Shown here one piece after another: positions 8,207 to 17,090 of a DNA stretch of 64,000 bases (positions are counted from its first letter, which is position 1; every line of letters begins with the position of its first letter). The position numbers and the translations under genes are program-made. The DNA is taken from NCBI GenBank assembly GCA_045544615.1, contig JAZPZI010000027.1:124001-188000 (forward strand), in the 5' to 3' direction. This DNA comes from CAKSFT01 sp045544615 (GTDB taxonomy: Bacteria > Bacillota > Clostridia > UBA1381). A model generated the notes under the pieces. It was given only the letters and a program-made list of their open reading frames with translations. It was not told the DNA's origin and searched no databases.

Positions 8207-9370
8207 TTAACTTTCCAAAAAATCTAATGTACTTTGAACTAAAATTGCAACTCCAATCGGTAGTGCCTTTTCGTCTGCGAAAAATTTTGGGCTGTGAATT
8301 GGCTCATAAATTTCACTATTTCCAACTCCGAGTTTGAAATATGACGAAGGAACTTCCTTTGCAATATATGCAAAATCCTCTCCGCACATAGATGATTCTG
8401 AAAGCATCACCACACCGTCAATTGCAGAAATCTCATTTGCAGCATCCTTTACAATTTTGTTCATTTCGGGGTCACTTATTGTTGGAGGATAGCTCTTATT
8501 AAAACAAAAATCACAATCTGCTCCAAAGTCTTTGACTGTACCGTATGCTACTTTTTCCAGTAATTTCATAAGTTTTTCCCTGACTTTTTCATCAAGACTT
8601 CGAGCCGTGCCGAGAATTGTTACCTCATTTGGTATGACATTTGCGGTGCTTCCGCCCGAAATTGAACAGATTGTAACAACACATTTCTCATCGTTTTTAC
8701 CGAAGTATTTATCGGGTATTTCGTGGTATTTTTTTACCACTTCAGCCGCAACCGATATTGGATTTATGCACTTTTCAGGAGTTGCACCATGCCCGCCTTT
8801 TCCGATTATTTTAATTATAAAATCATCAGGCGATGCCATTACAGCCCCATCTTTAATCTGAATATATCCACATTTTTCCAATGGTTCAACATGAAGTGCA
8901 AAGGCACCGTCAACTTTTGGATTATCAAGCAAACCTTCCTCGATCATCGGCAAAGCTCCGCCATCAGTTTCTTCTCTTGGCTGAAACATAAGCTTTATAT
9001 TACCCGAAATAGTTTCCTTCATATCATTCAGAATTTTGCCGGCATAAAGAACGCAAGCTGTATGAATATCGTGACCGCAAGCGTGCATTATTCCATCATT
9101 TTTGGACTTGAAATCAACATCGGAAAGTTCGGTTACAGGCAAAGCATCAATATCAGCTCTCAAAAGCACAGTTTTTCCCGGCTTGGTACCACGAATAATT
9201 GCAACCGTACCTGTATCTGCAGAAGCTTTATATTCTATTCCGTACTCATCAAGCTTTGAGCGAATATATTTTGCTGTTTTATATTCTTCGCCCGAAAGTT
9301 CAGGATTTTCGTGAAGGAATCTACGAATTTTTATAATTTCCGAAGCATTATTAAATATTTCCTTTATCAT
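8207..9370 (-). CDS. M20 family amidohydrolase / metallopeptidase
   Basis: A dinuclear zinc amidohydrolase of the M20D type (hippurate hydrolase, N-acyl-amino-acid deacylase group), 387 residues as expected. Metal-binding motifs are visible: RADIDALP near residue 70, MHACGHDIHTA near 95-105, the catalytic glutamate stretch FQPREETDGGA near 135, and the dimerisation lid segment GGHGATPEKC. No signal peptide is present, so it acts in the cytoplasm. It starts six bases after the ligA stop codon. Substrate cannot be predicted beyond N-acylated amino acids or small peptides. Confidence 0.9.
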   Translation of the reverse strand: MIKEIFNNASEIIKIRRFLHENPELSGEEYKTAKYIRSKLDEYGIEYKASADTGTVAIIRGTKPGKTVLLRADIDALPVTELSDVDFKSKNDGIMHACGHDIHTACVLYAGKILNDMKETISGNIKLMFQPREETDGGALPMIEEGLLDNPKVDGAFALHVEPLEKCGYIQIKDGAVMASPDDFIIKIIGKGGHGATPEKCINPISVAAEVVKKYHEIPDKYFGKNDEKCVVTICSISGGSTANVIPNEVTILGTARSLDEKVREKLMKLLEKVAYGTVKDFGADCDFCFNKSYPPTISDPEMNKIVKDAANEISAIDGVVMLSESSMCGEDFAYIAKEVPSSYFKLGVGNSEIYEPIHSPKFFADEKALPIGVAILVQSTLDFLES

Positions 9371-9376
9371 AATAAA

Positions 9377-11359
9377 TCACCTTATCATGTCTTCAAATTC
9401 ATCTTCTGATATAACATTAATTCCAAGCGAATTTGCTTTATCAAGCTTACTGCCGGCTTCTTCTCCTGCTAAAACATACGAGGTTTTTTTCGACACCGAG
9501 CCAGATGTTTTTCCACCAAACTGCTCTATTATAGCAGATGCTTCACTTCTTGTGTATTTTGTAAGTGTACCGGTCAAAACAAATGTCAGTCCTTCAAATC
9601 TTGAATCTCCGGAATCTTCTGTTTTTTCGGTCATATTGAGTCCTGCAAGTTTAAGTCTATCTATAAACTCAAGATTTTGTTCATTATCAAAGAACTCAAC
9701 AATGCTTTTTGCCATGATATCACCAAAATCATCAAGGATAACCAATTCATCAAACTCTGCCAGTATTATACTGTCAATGTCACCAAAAGCTTTTGCAAGT
9801 GTTTTTGCGTTCTTTTCGCCGATGTGTCGGATGCCAAGAGCATTTATCAGTCGGTGCAACTCATTTTCCTTGGATTTAGAAAGTGCCTCAATCAGATTAC
9901 TAGCTGACTTTTCACCCATTTTATCCATATTGGCGATTTCCTCAGCCTTAATGTAGTAAAGATCAGCAGCATCCTTTATAATTTCTTTTTCAAGCATCTG
10001 CTCAATAATTGACGGCCCTAGTCCGTCTATATCCATAGCGTTTTTTGAAACGAAATGGATAATATTTCGAAGCCTTTGTGCAGGGCATTGCATACCGGTA
10101 CAACGAAATGCAGCCTCACCAGGCTCTCTGTAAACATCCGAGCCACATTCCGGGCATTTATCAGGGATTTTAAACACTTCTTCTCTTCCCGACCGATCGT
10201 TCTTTATAACCTCAACAACCTCCGGAATGATGTCCCCGGCCTTTCTTATTACTACAGTATCCCCTATTCTTATATCTTTTTCGTCAATATAATCCTGATT
10301 ATGGAGTGTTGCCCGTGAAACAGTTGATCCGGCAATTCTCACAGGTTCAAGTTTTGCAAGCGGTGTTAAAATCCCTGTTCTCCCAACCTGTACAAGAATA
10401 TCTAAGACCTTGGTTTTTTGCTGTTCTGCCGGGAATTTATATGCTATTGCCCATTTAGGGAATTTAGAGGTTTTACCGAGCATTTCCCGTGCTTCAAACT
10501 GATTTACCTTGATAACAGCACCGTCAATATCAAAACTAAGATTTCCTCTTTCTTCGCCGATTTCGAGAACTCTTTTATAAGCATCTTCAATAGTTTTAAA
10601 TTCTTGGTTATTATCTATAACTTTAAAACCAAGTTTCTTTAAGTAATTCAATCCCTCAAGGTGAGTAGAAAAGCTCTCACCCTCAATTTGCTGGATGTTA
10701 AATACAAATATATCAAGACCACGCTCTGCTGTGATTTTTGAGTCGAGTTGACGAAGTGAGCCTGCAGCAGCGTTTCTTGGGTTTGCAAATAATGGTTCGT
10801 CATTAGCCTCTCGAATCTCATTTATCTTTAAAAATTGTTCTTTGGACATAAATACTTCGCCACGTACTTCAAGATACAATACAGGTTCATTTAAAACCAA
10901 AGGTACGGTATTTATTGTTTTTAAATTTTGTGTTACATCCTCACCAACCAAGCCATCGCCTCGTGTTGAGCCTCTTACAAACTTTCCGTCAACATATTCA
11001 AGCGAAACCGAGAGTCCATCGATCTTTTGCTCAACCACATATGAAAAGTCATTGGTAACACTTCTTATTCTTTTATCAAAATCGAGAATCTCCTCTTCTG
11101 AAAAAGCATCCTGCAAACTGTTCATTTGAACTTTATGCACAACCTTTTCAAATTTACTCAACGCAATACCGCCTACACGTTGAGTCGGAGACTGCGGAGA
11201 CTGAAGTTCAGGAAATTCTGCCTCTATTTTTTTCAATTCATTCATCAGGGCATCATACTCAAAGTCGGTTATCTCGGGTGAATCCTCAACATAGTATTTT
11301 TTGCTATGATACTCCAAAATCCGAGAGAGTTCTTCAACTCGCTTTTTAGCATTTTCCAT
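9377..11359 (-). CDS. ligA: NAD-dependent DNA ligase
   Basis: LigA seals nicks with NAD as AMP donor during replication and repair. The 660-residue protein has the adenylation lysine K112 in EQKIDGLS, the OB-fold and the four-cysteine zinc finger (CPECGSD...CTGMQCPAQ), helix-hairpin-helix repeats (ALGIRHIGEKNA) and a C-terminal BRCT domain (FEGLTFVLTGTL). All domains of the family are present and full length. A GGAGGA site precedes the ATG. It is followed closely by the M20 gene; a hairpin separates it from aspS upstream. Confidence 0.97.
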   Translation of the reverse strand: MENAKKRVEELSRILEYHSKKYYVEDSPEITDFEYDALMNELKKIEAEFPELQSPQSPTQRVGGIALSKFEKVVHKVQMNSLQDAFSEEEILDFDKRIRSVTNDFSYVVEQKIDGLSVSLEYVDGKFVRGSTRGDGLVGEDVTQNLKTINTVPLVLNEPVLYLEVRGEVFMSKEQFLKINEIREANDEPLFANPRNAAAGSLRQLDSKITAERGLDIFVFNIQQIEGESFSTHLEGLNYLKKLGFKVIDNNQEFKTIEDAYKRVLEIGEERGNLSFDIDGAVIKVNQFEAREMLGKTSKFPKWAIAYKFPAEQQKTKVLDILVQVGRTGILTPLAKLEPVRIAGSTVSRATLHNQDYIDEKDIRIGDTVVIRKAGDIIPEVVEVIKNDRSGREEVFKIPDKCPECGSDVYREPGEAAFRCTGMQCPAQRLRNIIHFVSKNAMDIDGLGPSIIEQMLEKEIIKDAADLYYIKAEEIANMDKMGEKSASNLIEALSKSKENELHRLINALGIRHIGEKNAKTLAKAFGDIDSIILAEFDELVILDDFGDIMAKSIVEFFDNEQNLEFIDRLKLAGLNMTEKTEDSGDSRFEGLTFVLTGTLTKYTRSEASAIIEQFGGKTSGSVSKKTSYVLAGEEAGSKLDKANSLGINVISEDEFEDMIR

Positions 11360-11392
11360 TCTTCAATCCTCCTTAATATCATAAAATAGTTT

Positions 11393-11424
11393 AAGAGTGC
11401 AAGAAAATGCTTGCACTCTTTTTA
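11393..11424. terminator. Hairpin between aspS and ligA
   Basis: Eleven-base arms AAGAGTGCAAG (11393-11403) and CTTGCACTCTT (11410-11420) with a six-base loop. The T run is better on the plus strand; on the minus strand, the direction of aspS, the stem is followed by only two T before AAAC. It may therefore terminate aspS transcription only partly and let some read through into ligA. Confidence 0.6.
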
Positions 11425-13203
11425 TTATTCTTCCTTTATATCAATAGCTATGCACAAGTCGTCTAACTGTTTTTTCTCAACAACATCAGGCGCATTTGTC
11501 ATAAGCTCTGATGCATTCTGAACCTTCGGGAATGCGATAACATCCTTGATATTATCACAACCTGTCAAAAGCATAACAAGTCTATCGAGACCATACGCCA
11601 TACCACCATGTGGAGGTGTACCGTATTTAAAGCCTTCAAGCAGAAATCCGAATCTTTCCCATGCATCCTCAACAGTAAAACCAAGTGTTTCAAACATCTT
11701 CTGCTGAAGGTCAGAGTTGTAAATTCTGATACTTCCGCCACCTGCTTCGCATCCATTTATAACGATATCATATGCTTTTGCACGAACTCTTCCCGGGTCA
11801 GATTCAAGATATTCGATATCTTCATCCATCGGAGCAGTAAACGGATGATGCATTGCAGTGTATCTACCCTCTTCTTCACTGTACTCCAAAAGTGGGAACT
11901 CTGTTACCCACAAAAGGTCATATGAGCCTTCTTCAATGAGATTCATACGCTTTGCAACTTCGAGTCTCAATGCACCCAATGCATCAAAAACAACGCTGTC
12001 TTTATCGGCAACAAATGCAAGCAAATCGCCAACTTCACCGCCCATTGCAGCGATAATATTTGCAACTTCGTCCTCAGTCATAAACTTAGCAAATGAAGAT
12101 TTGATACCTTCTTCTGTAATTGACAACCACGCAAGACCTTTTGCACGATATGTTTTTACATGCTCACCAAGCGAGTCGATTTCTTTTCTGCTAAAGCTTG
12201 CTCCACCTTTAATGTTGATACCGCGAACACTTCCGCCGTTTGCGATAGTGTCTTTGAACACCTTAAACTCGCAATCACGAATTACATCAGAAATATCCTG
12301 AAGTTCAAGACCAAATCTTGTATCAGGTTTATCCGAGCCGTACTTTGACATAGCTTCGCAGTATGGAATTCTTCTCAACGGAAGCTCAATATCTTTATCT
12401 AAAACATCTTTGAAAAGCTTCTTTATAAACTGCTCGTTTATGCTCATTACATCATCTGCTTCAACAAATGACATTTCAAGGTCAATCTGTGTGAATTCAG
12501 GCTGACGGTCAGCACGCAAATCCTCGTCACGGAAACATTTTGCAATCTGGAAGTATCTATCCATTCCAGAGAGCATCAAAATCTGCTTATAAAGCTGTGG
12601 TGACTGCGGAAGAGCATAGAAGTTACCCGGATGCACACGGCTCGGTACAAGATAATCTCTTGCACCTTCCGGTGTACTTTTTGTAAGAATTGGTGTTTCA
12701 ATTTCCAAAAATCCGTTTTCCGAATAGAAGTTACGTGCAATGCCAGCAATCTTATGACGAACAATCAGGTTTTTCTGCACATCAGGACGACGAAGGTCGA
12801 GATATCTGAACTTTAATCTGGTTTCATCCTTAACGTTTGAATTTTCTTCAATCGCAAAAGGAGGTGTTTCTGACTTATTCAAGATTCTGAGTTCTGTTAC
12901 CTGAATTTCAATATATCCTGTTGGAATTTTATCGTTTACAGAAGAACGCTTAACAACTGTTCCCTTTGCAGCAAGTACATATTCGTTTCGAACAGTCTGC
13001 GCCTTTTCGAATGCTTCTTTTGAATAATCTTCAGAAAATGAAAGCTGCACAATACCTGTAATATCTCTCAAGTCAATAAATGTCAAAGCACCGAGCTGAC
13101 GATACACTTGAGTCCATCCCATAACTATTACTTCTTCACCGATATTCTTTTCGCTGAGTTCTGCGCATTTATGGGTTCTTTTAAATCCTTTTAATGTCTC
13201 CAT
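11425..13203 (-). CDS. aspS: Aspartyl-tRNA synthetase
   Basis: Class II synthetase charging tRNA-Asp. The 592-residue bacterial-type protein has the N-terminal OB-fold anticodon-binding domain, the motif FRDEDLRADRQPEFTQID (class II motif 2), the bacterial GAD insertion in the middle and motif 3 GMAYGLDRLVMLL at the C-terminus. The start overlaps the hisS stop as TAATG, so hisS and aspS are translationally coupled, the usual arrangement in Firmicutes. Whether it is discriminating or also charges tRNA-Asn cannot be decided without testing for asnS or gatCAB elsewhere in the genome. Confidence 0.97.
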   Translation of the reverse strand: METLKGFKRTHKCAELSEKNIGEEVIVMGWTQVYRQLGALTFIDLRDITGIVQLSFSEDYSKEAFEKAQTVRNEYVLAAKGTVVKRSSVNDKIPTGYIEIQVTELRILNKSETPPFAIEENSNVKDETRLKFRYLDLRRPDVQKNLIVRHKIAGIARNFYSENGFLEIETPILTKSTPEGARDYLVPSRVHPGNFYALPQSPQLYKQILMLSGMDRYFQIAKCFRDEDLRADRQPEFTQIDLEMSFVEADDVMSINEQFIKKLFKDVLDKDIELPLRRIPYCEAMSKYGSDKPDTRFGLELQDISDVIRDCEFKVFKDTIANGGSVRGINIKGGASFSRKEIDSLGEHVKTYRAKGLAWLSITEEGIKSSFAKFMTEDEVANIIAAMGGEVGDLLAFVADKDSVVFDALGALRLEVAKRMNLIEEGSYDLLWVTEFPLLEYSEEEGRYTAMHHPFTAPMDEDIEYLESDPGRVRAKAYDIVINGCEAGGGSIRIYNSDLQQKMFETLGFTVEDAWERFGFLLEGFKYGTPPHGGMAYGLDRLVMLLTGCDNIKDVIAFPKVQNASELMTNAPDVVEKKQLDDLCIAIDIKEE

Positions 13204-14456
13204 TATCTGTTTCCTCCCTTTATCTCATCAAAAAGTTCTGAAATTAAAACTTCTCTTTCTTCTCCTGTTTCCATACACTTGAGATTTACTTTTCCTGTTG
13301 CAATCTCATTCTCGCCAATTACAACTGTGTATTTTGCATCGATTTTATTTGCATATTTCATCTGGGCTTTTAGTCCTCTATCCATATGGTCAGTTTCAAC
13401 ATTAAGACCTGACAGTCTCAAATCGAGAACAAGTTTTTTTGTAAAGTCAGCAGCCGGAATCCCGAGCGGTGCAATATATAAATCAAAATCATTTTCTTTT
13501 GGGATTTCAATTCCAAGTTCATCAAGACGGATTAAGAGTCGCTCGATACCCAAACCGAAGCCAATTCCCGGTGTGCTGTCGCCGCCGAACTCCTCAATCA
13601 TCCCGTCATATCTTCCGCCACCGCAAACTGTAAACGGACCGCTTATGATTTCAAATACTGTCTTTGTATAATAATCAAGTCCTCTTACAATGCCCGGATT
13701 GACATTATATTTGATATCCACAATATCAAGAGCGTGCTTGAACTGCTCAAAATGTTCACGGCAATCATCGCATATATACTCAAGAATGGTTGGAGCATCT
13801 TTTGCAAAGCTCTGACAGATTTCAGACTTACAGTCAAGAATTCTCAATGGATTTCTTTCGAATCTTTCGTTACAGGTACCGCATAGTTCTGCAAGGTGAG
13901 GTCTGAAATATTCTTTTAGAGCATCGTTATATTTCTTTCTGCATTCAGGACAGCCGATGCTGTTAATGTTAACAGACAAATCACTCAACCCGACTTTATT
14001 TAAGAAGGTGATTGCAAGACTTATAATTTCCGCATCAATTGACGGGCCTTTTGAGCCAAAAACCTCAACGCCAAACTGATGGAACTCACGAAGTCTGCCC
14101 CTTTGTTTGTTTTCGTATCTGAAGCACGAAATGTCATAAAACATTTTAAGTGGCATAGCCTGTGCATAGAGGCTGTTTTGTAAAAAGCTTCTTGCAACCG
14201 ATGCAGTACCTTCGGGTCGAAGTGTAACACTTCTTCCACCTTTATCTAAAAATGTATACATCTGTTTTTGAACAACATCGGTTGTATCACCAACACCTCG
14301 CTCGAAAAGCTCGGTGTGTTCAAAAGTCGGCATTCTAATTTCCCTATATCCAAAACGGTCACAGACCTCTTTGAAATTCTTTTCAAGATACTGCCATCTG
14401 TAGCTCTTATCGGGCAGTAAATCCTCTGTACCCTTTGGTGCCTGAGTTATCAACAT
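13203..14456 (-). CDS. hisS: Histidyl-tRNA synthetase
   Basis: Class II synthetase charging tRNA-His, 417 residues. Visible are motif 2 (FRYENKQRGRLREFHQ), the histidine-specific signatures LDYYTKTVFEI and GGGRYDGM, and motif 3 GFGLGIERL. A four-cysteine set in the middle (CPECRKKY, CGTCNERF) is seen in many clostridial HisRS proteins. It lies 20 bases after the PLP-enzyme gene and overlaps aspS, so these form one transcription unit. No T-box leader is present in front of the gene. Confidence 0.97.
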   Translation of the reverse strand: MLITQAPKGTEDLLPDKSYRWQYLEKNFKEVCDRFGYREIRMPTFEHTELFERGVGDTTDVVQKQMYTFLDKGGRSVTLRPEGTASVARSFLQNSLYAQAMPLKMFYDISCFRYENKQRGRLREFHQFGVEVFGSKGPSIDAEIISLAITFLNKVGLSDLSVNINSIGCPECRKKYNDALKEYFRPHLAELCGTCNERFERNPLRILDCKSEICQSFAKDAPTILEYICDDCREHFEQFKHALDIVDIKYNVNPGIVRGLDYYTKTVFEIISGPFTVCGGGRYDGMIEEFGGDSTPGIGFGLGIERLLIRLDELGIEIPKENDFDLYIAPLGIPAADFTKKLVLDLRLSGLNVETDHMDRGLKAQMKYANKIDAKYTVVIGENEIATGKVNLKCMETGEEREVLISELFDEIKGGNR

Positions 14457-14476
14457 TTATGTATCACTCCTAAAAT

Positions 14477-15766
14477 TTATATTAGTCCTTTATTTTTCAT
14501 AAACTGAGCCGACATTATTATACCCAGTTTAGCAGATTCATATGTGAGACCGCCCTGCATATAAACGATATATGGCGGTTTTATCGGTGCATCAGCGCTG
14601 AGTTCAATGGATGCACCCTGAACAAAAGCTCCTGCAGCCATTATAACCTTGTCGCTATAGCCCGGCATATCCCATGGCTCAGGTGTAACGAATGAATCAA
14701 CCGGTGCACCTTTTTGGATTCCCTGACAAAATGCAATAACCTTGTCCGGATCACCAAATTTAATTGACTGAATTATATCAAATCGTGCATCTTCAGGTTT
14801 TGGGTCAACCTCAAAACCAAGGTTTTCATATACCTTTGCGCATAAAATCGCACTCTTTATCGCCTGAGCAACAGTATGTGGTGCCATAAACAATCCTTGA
14901 TACATTGATTTGTTCATACCAATGCTTGCACCACATTCTTTACCAATGCCGACAGATGTGAGCCTGTATGAACAAAGCTCAACTGCACGGGCGTTTCCTG
15001 CGATATATCCTCCGGTCTGGGCAAGCCCGCCACCGGGATTTTTAATCAAGGACCCTATGCAGAGGTCAGCACCATAATATGTAGGCTCGTGAACCTCGGT
15101 AAATTCACCGTAGCAGTTATCGACAACACAAAGAGTGTTCGGGGAAATTTCTTTTACAAACTTTACAATTTCGCCAATTTCTGCAGAACTAAAGGTTTTT
15201 CGCCATCCATAGCCTTTAGAGCGCTGAATAAACACTACCTTGATAAATCTATCATTGAGGTCTCGTCTGATAGCTTCATAATCAGGAGAACTGTCGGGTA
15301 ATAGTTCAACTTCCCTGTACTCAATTCCGAAATCCTTTAGCGAGCCGTTGCCTTCTTCTCCTTCAATCCCGATTACCTCCATTAAGGTATCATACGGACT
15401 CCCTGTCACGGCAAGCATTGTATCACCTGTTCTCAAAACTCCGAAAAGTGCAGTGGATAAAGCATGGGTACCTGATATGAAATTATGTCGTACAAGTGCG
15501 TCCTCACACTCAAACAAATCGGCATAAATCTTATCAAGTGTATCTCTACCAGAATCGTCATATCCATATCCTGATGTTGGTGCAAAGTGCATTTCGCTGA
15601 CATTATTATCCGAAAATGCTTTCATAACCCGCATCTGATTTATCTCGGCAATTTCCTCTACCCTTTTAAAGCTATCAAAAACATCTTTTTCAGCTTTGTT
15701 GATAAGCTCCAAAACACTCTCGGAAACACCGAAATTATCACAAATAAATTTATCTTTATTCATCAT
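14477..15766 (-). CDS. Methionine gamma-lyase family PLP protein (aluminum resistance protein family, YnbB-like)
   Basis: A fold-type I PLP-dependent protein of the family annotated as aluminum resistance protein or cystathionine beta-lyase-like. Typical segments are HFAPTSGYGYDDSGRDTLDKI, RHNFISGTHALSTALFG and SLIKNPGGGLAQTGGYIAG, the last carrying the likely PLP lysine. The biochemical activity of this family is not established to my knowledge. An ATG ten codons upstream (15796) sits practically at the predicted transcription start; the ATG at 15766 has AAAGGAAA six bases ahead, so I start there (429 residues). It leads the hisS-aspS unit. Confidence 0.85.
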   Translation of the reverse strand: MMNKDKFICDNFGVSESVLELINKAEKDVFDSFKRVEEIAEINQMRVMKAFSDNNVSEMHFAPTSGYGYDDSGRDTLDKIYADLFECEDALVRHNFISGTHALSTALFGVLRTGDTMLAVTGSPYDTLMEVIGIEGEEGNGSLKDFGIEYREVELLPDSSPDYEAIRRDLNDRFIKVVFIQRSKGYGWRKTFSSAEIGEIVKFVKEISPNTLCVVDNCYGEFTEVHEPTYYGADLCIGSLIKNPGGGLAQTGGYIAGNARAVELCSYRLTSVGIGKECGASIGMNKSMYQGLFMAPHTVAQAIKSAILCAKVYENLGFEVDPKPEDARFDIIQSIKFGDPDKVIAFCQGIQKGAPVDSFVTPEPWDMPGYSDKVIMAAGAFVQGASIELSADAPIKPPYIVYMQGGLTYESAKLGIIMSAQFMKNKGLI

Positions 15767-15804
15767 TTTGTTTCCTTTTTTCAGATTTTTTCTCATACTA
15801 TTTT

Positions 15805-15833
15805 ATTATACTACATTTCATCGAATTTTGCAA
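15805..15833 (-). promoter_or_regulatory. Predicted sigma-A promoter of the PLP enzyme-hisS-aspS unit
   Basis: Minus-strand TTGCAA (15833-15828) and TATAAT (15810-15805) are 17 bases apart, with the gene start about 40 bases downstream. Confidence 0.75.
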
Positions 15834-15843
15834 GGTTTTTGAG

Positions 15844-15871
15844 TTGCAAAAATGCAAAAATATGGTATAAT
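15844..15871 (+). promoter_or_regulatory. Predicted sigma-A promoter of the PflX-like gene
   Basis: TTGCAA (15844-15849) and TATAAT (15866-15871) have a 16-base spacer. The minus-35 box is only ten bases from the divergent minus-35 box of the opposite promoter. Confidence 0.7.
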
Positions 15872-15904
15872 TATACTATTAAATGAATTAAGAGGAAAAA
15901 TATA

Positions 15905-16798
15905 ATGAATTTACTAAAAAAATGTCGCCTCTGCCCCAGAAACTGTGGGATTGACAGAACATCTGACAAGGTCGGTTTTTGCGGTGCAACCGACAAAGTT
16001 AAAGTTGCCCGGGCAAGTCTACATTTCTGGGAAGAACCCTGTATTTCAGGCAAAAACGGTTCCGGAACTGTGTTTTTTTCGAACTGTACACTAAAGTGTG
16101 TGTTTTGCCAAAACCGCAAAATCAGCCGTGATGGTATTGGTGAAGAAATAACAGCCGAAAAGCTATCCGATACTTTTTTAAAACTTCAATTAGACGGTGC
16201 ACATAATATCAATCTTGTTACCCCGACCCACTTTGTACCACAGATTATAAAAGCACTCAACCATGCTAAATCGAAAGGGCTAAACATTCCCATTGTCTAT
16301 AACACAAGCGGATACGAAAAAGCATCAACAATCAGGCTTTTGGATGGATATGTTGACATATATCTTCCCGATTTTAAATATTTTTCAGACGAAACTGCTA
16401 AAAAGTACTCATCTGCGCCTGATTATGTAGAGTTTGCAAAAGAGAGTATCAATGAGATGATTATACAGACAGGAAGACCAAAGTTTGACGAGCACGGAAT
16501 GATGAAATCCGGAACTATTGTACGGCATATGCTAATGCCAAAAGGACTGTTTGACTCCAAAAAAGTGCTCGATTATCTCTATAAAACATACAAAGACGAC
16601 ATATTTATCAGCATAATGAGCCAATATACACCAGTTGGCGATCTTATAGATTATCCCGAGCTACAAAGTAAGGTTGATTATGAGTACTACTCTTGCCTTG
16701 TTGATTATGCACGTCAATTAGGCATAAAAAATGCTTTTATTCAAGGAAATGATACTGCAAAAGAGAGTTTTATCCCAGATTTTTTTGATAAAATTTAA
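15905..16798 (+). CDS. PflX-like radical SAM protein (COG1313)
   Basis: A 297-residue radical SAM enzyme of the pyruvate-formate-lyase-activase-like group that is still uncharacterised. The radical SAM cysteines are C61, C65 and C68 in CTLKCVFCQN. Four additional cysteines lie at the N-terminus (C7, C10, C14, C26 in CRLCPRNCG and GFCG), typical for this family and possibly ligating a second cluster. The ATG is preceded by AAGAGG and a clear promoter. It is monocistronic and ends at a hairpin terminator. Target protein or small molecule is unknown. Confidence 0.88.
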   Translation: MNLLKKCRLCPRNCGIDRTSDKVGFCGATDKVKVARASLHFWEEPCISGKNGSGTVFFSNCTLKCVFCQNRKISRDGIGEEITAEKLSDTFLKLQLDGAHNINLVTPTHFVPQIIKALNHAKSKGLNIPIVYNTSGYEKASTIRLLDGYVDIYLPDFKYFSDETAKKYSSAPDYVEFAKESINEMIIQTGRPKFDEHGMMKSGTIVRHMLMPKGLFDSKKVLDYLYKTYKDDIFISIMSQYTPVGDLIDYPELQSKVDYEYYSCLVDYARQLGIKNAFIQGNDTAKESFIPDFFDKI

Positions 16799-16834
16799 AA
16801 TAAGCCCCTTACAATTTTGGGGGTTTATTTTTTT
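16798..16834 (+). terminator. Rho-independent terminator of the PflX-like gene
   Basis: Arms AAATAAGCCCC (16798-16808) and GGGGTTTATTT (16820-16830) pair with one G-T wobble and run into seven T. Confidence 0.8.
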
Positions 16835-16877
16835 GATTTTGATATATAATAAAATCATTATCAATAAGGAGTTAAAA

Positions 16878-17090
16878 ATGTTTAATATATATTATTTTAT
16901 AAACTCAGTAAGACTAATTCTTCTTACTAAAAAAATCAGAAAAACTAAGGAAAAGATTTCAAATCTGACAAAAAAAGACTGCCTTTCATCACGAAAGACA
17001 GTCAGACTTTCAAACAATTATCAGGAGCTTATCAGGAAACTGATAATTCTTCAGAGAAAAATCATTCTTCTTCAACCAGGTCAGGATTAA
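16878..17090 (+). CDS. Possible small lysine- and isoleucine-rich protein (70 residues)
   Basis: An ATG at 16878 has AAGGAG six bases upstream and opens a frame of 70 codons, beginning MFNIYYFINSVRLILL and becoming lysine-rich. The first 17 residues are hydrophobic, the rest basic and probably helical. I recognise no family. Against a real gene: its 3' part contains, in antisense, the terminator stem of the CNNM gene, and the last 29 bases overlap that gene's coding end. It could be a genuine small membrane-associated peptide, or a fortuitous frame over a 3' untranslated region. Confidence 0.35.
   Translation: MFNIYYFINSVRLILLTKKIRKTKEKISNLTKKDCLSSRKTVRLSNNYQELIRKLIILQRKIILLQPGQD
16970..17003 (-). 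terminator. Rho-independent terminator of the gdpP-to-CNNM operon
   Basis: On the minus strand GACTGTCTTTC and GAAAGGCAGTC (17003-16993 and 16987-16977, one mismatch) enclose a five-base loop and are followed by seven T (16976-16970). Confidence 0.8.

Noticed and set aside
9387..9956. 189-codon open frame antisense to ligA
   Set aside because: Serine-rich shadow of the ligA BRCT and HhH region; ligA is certain.
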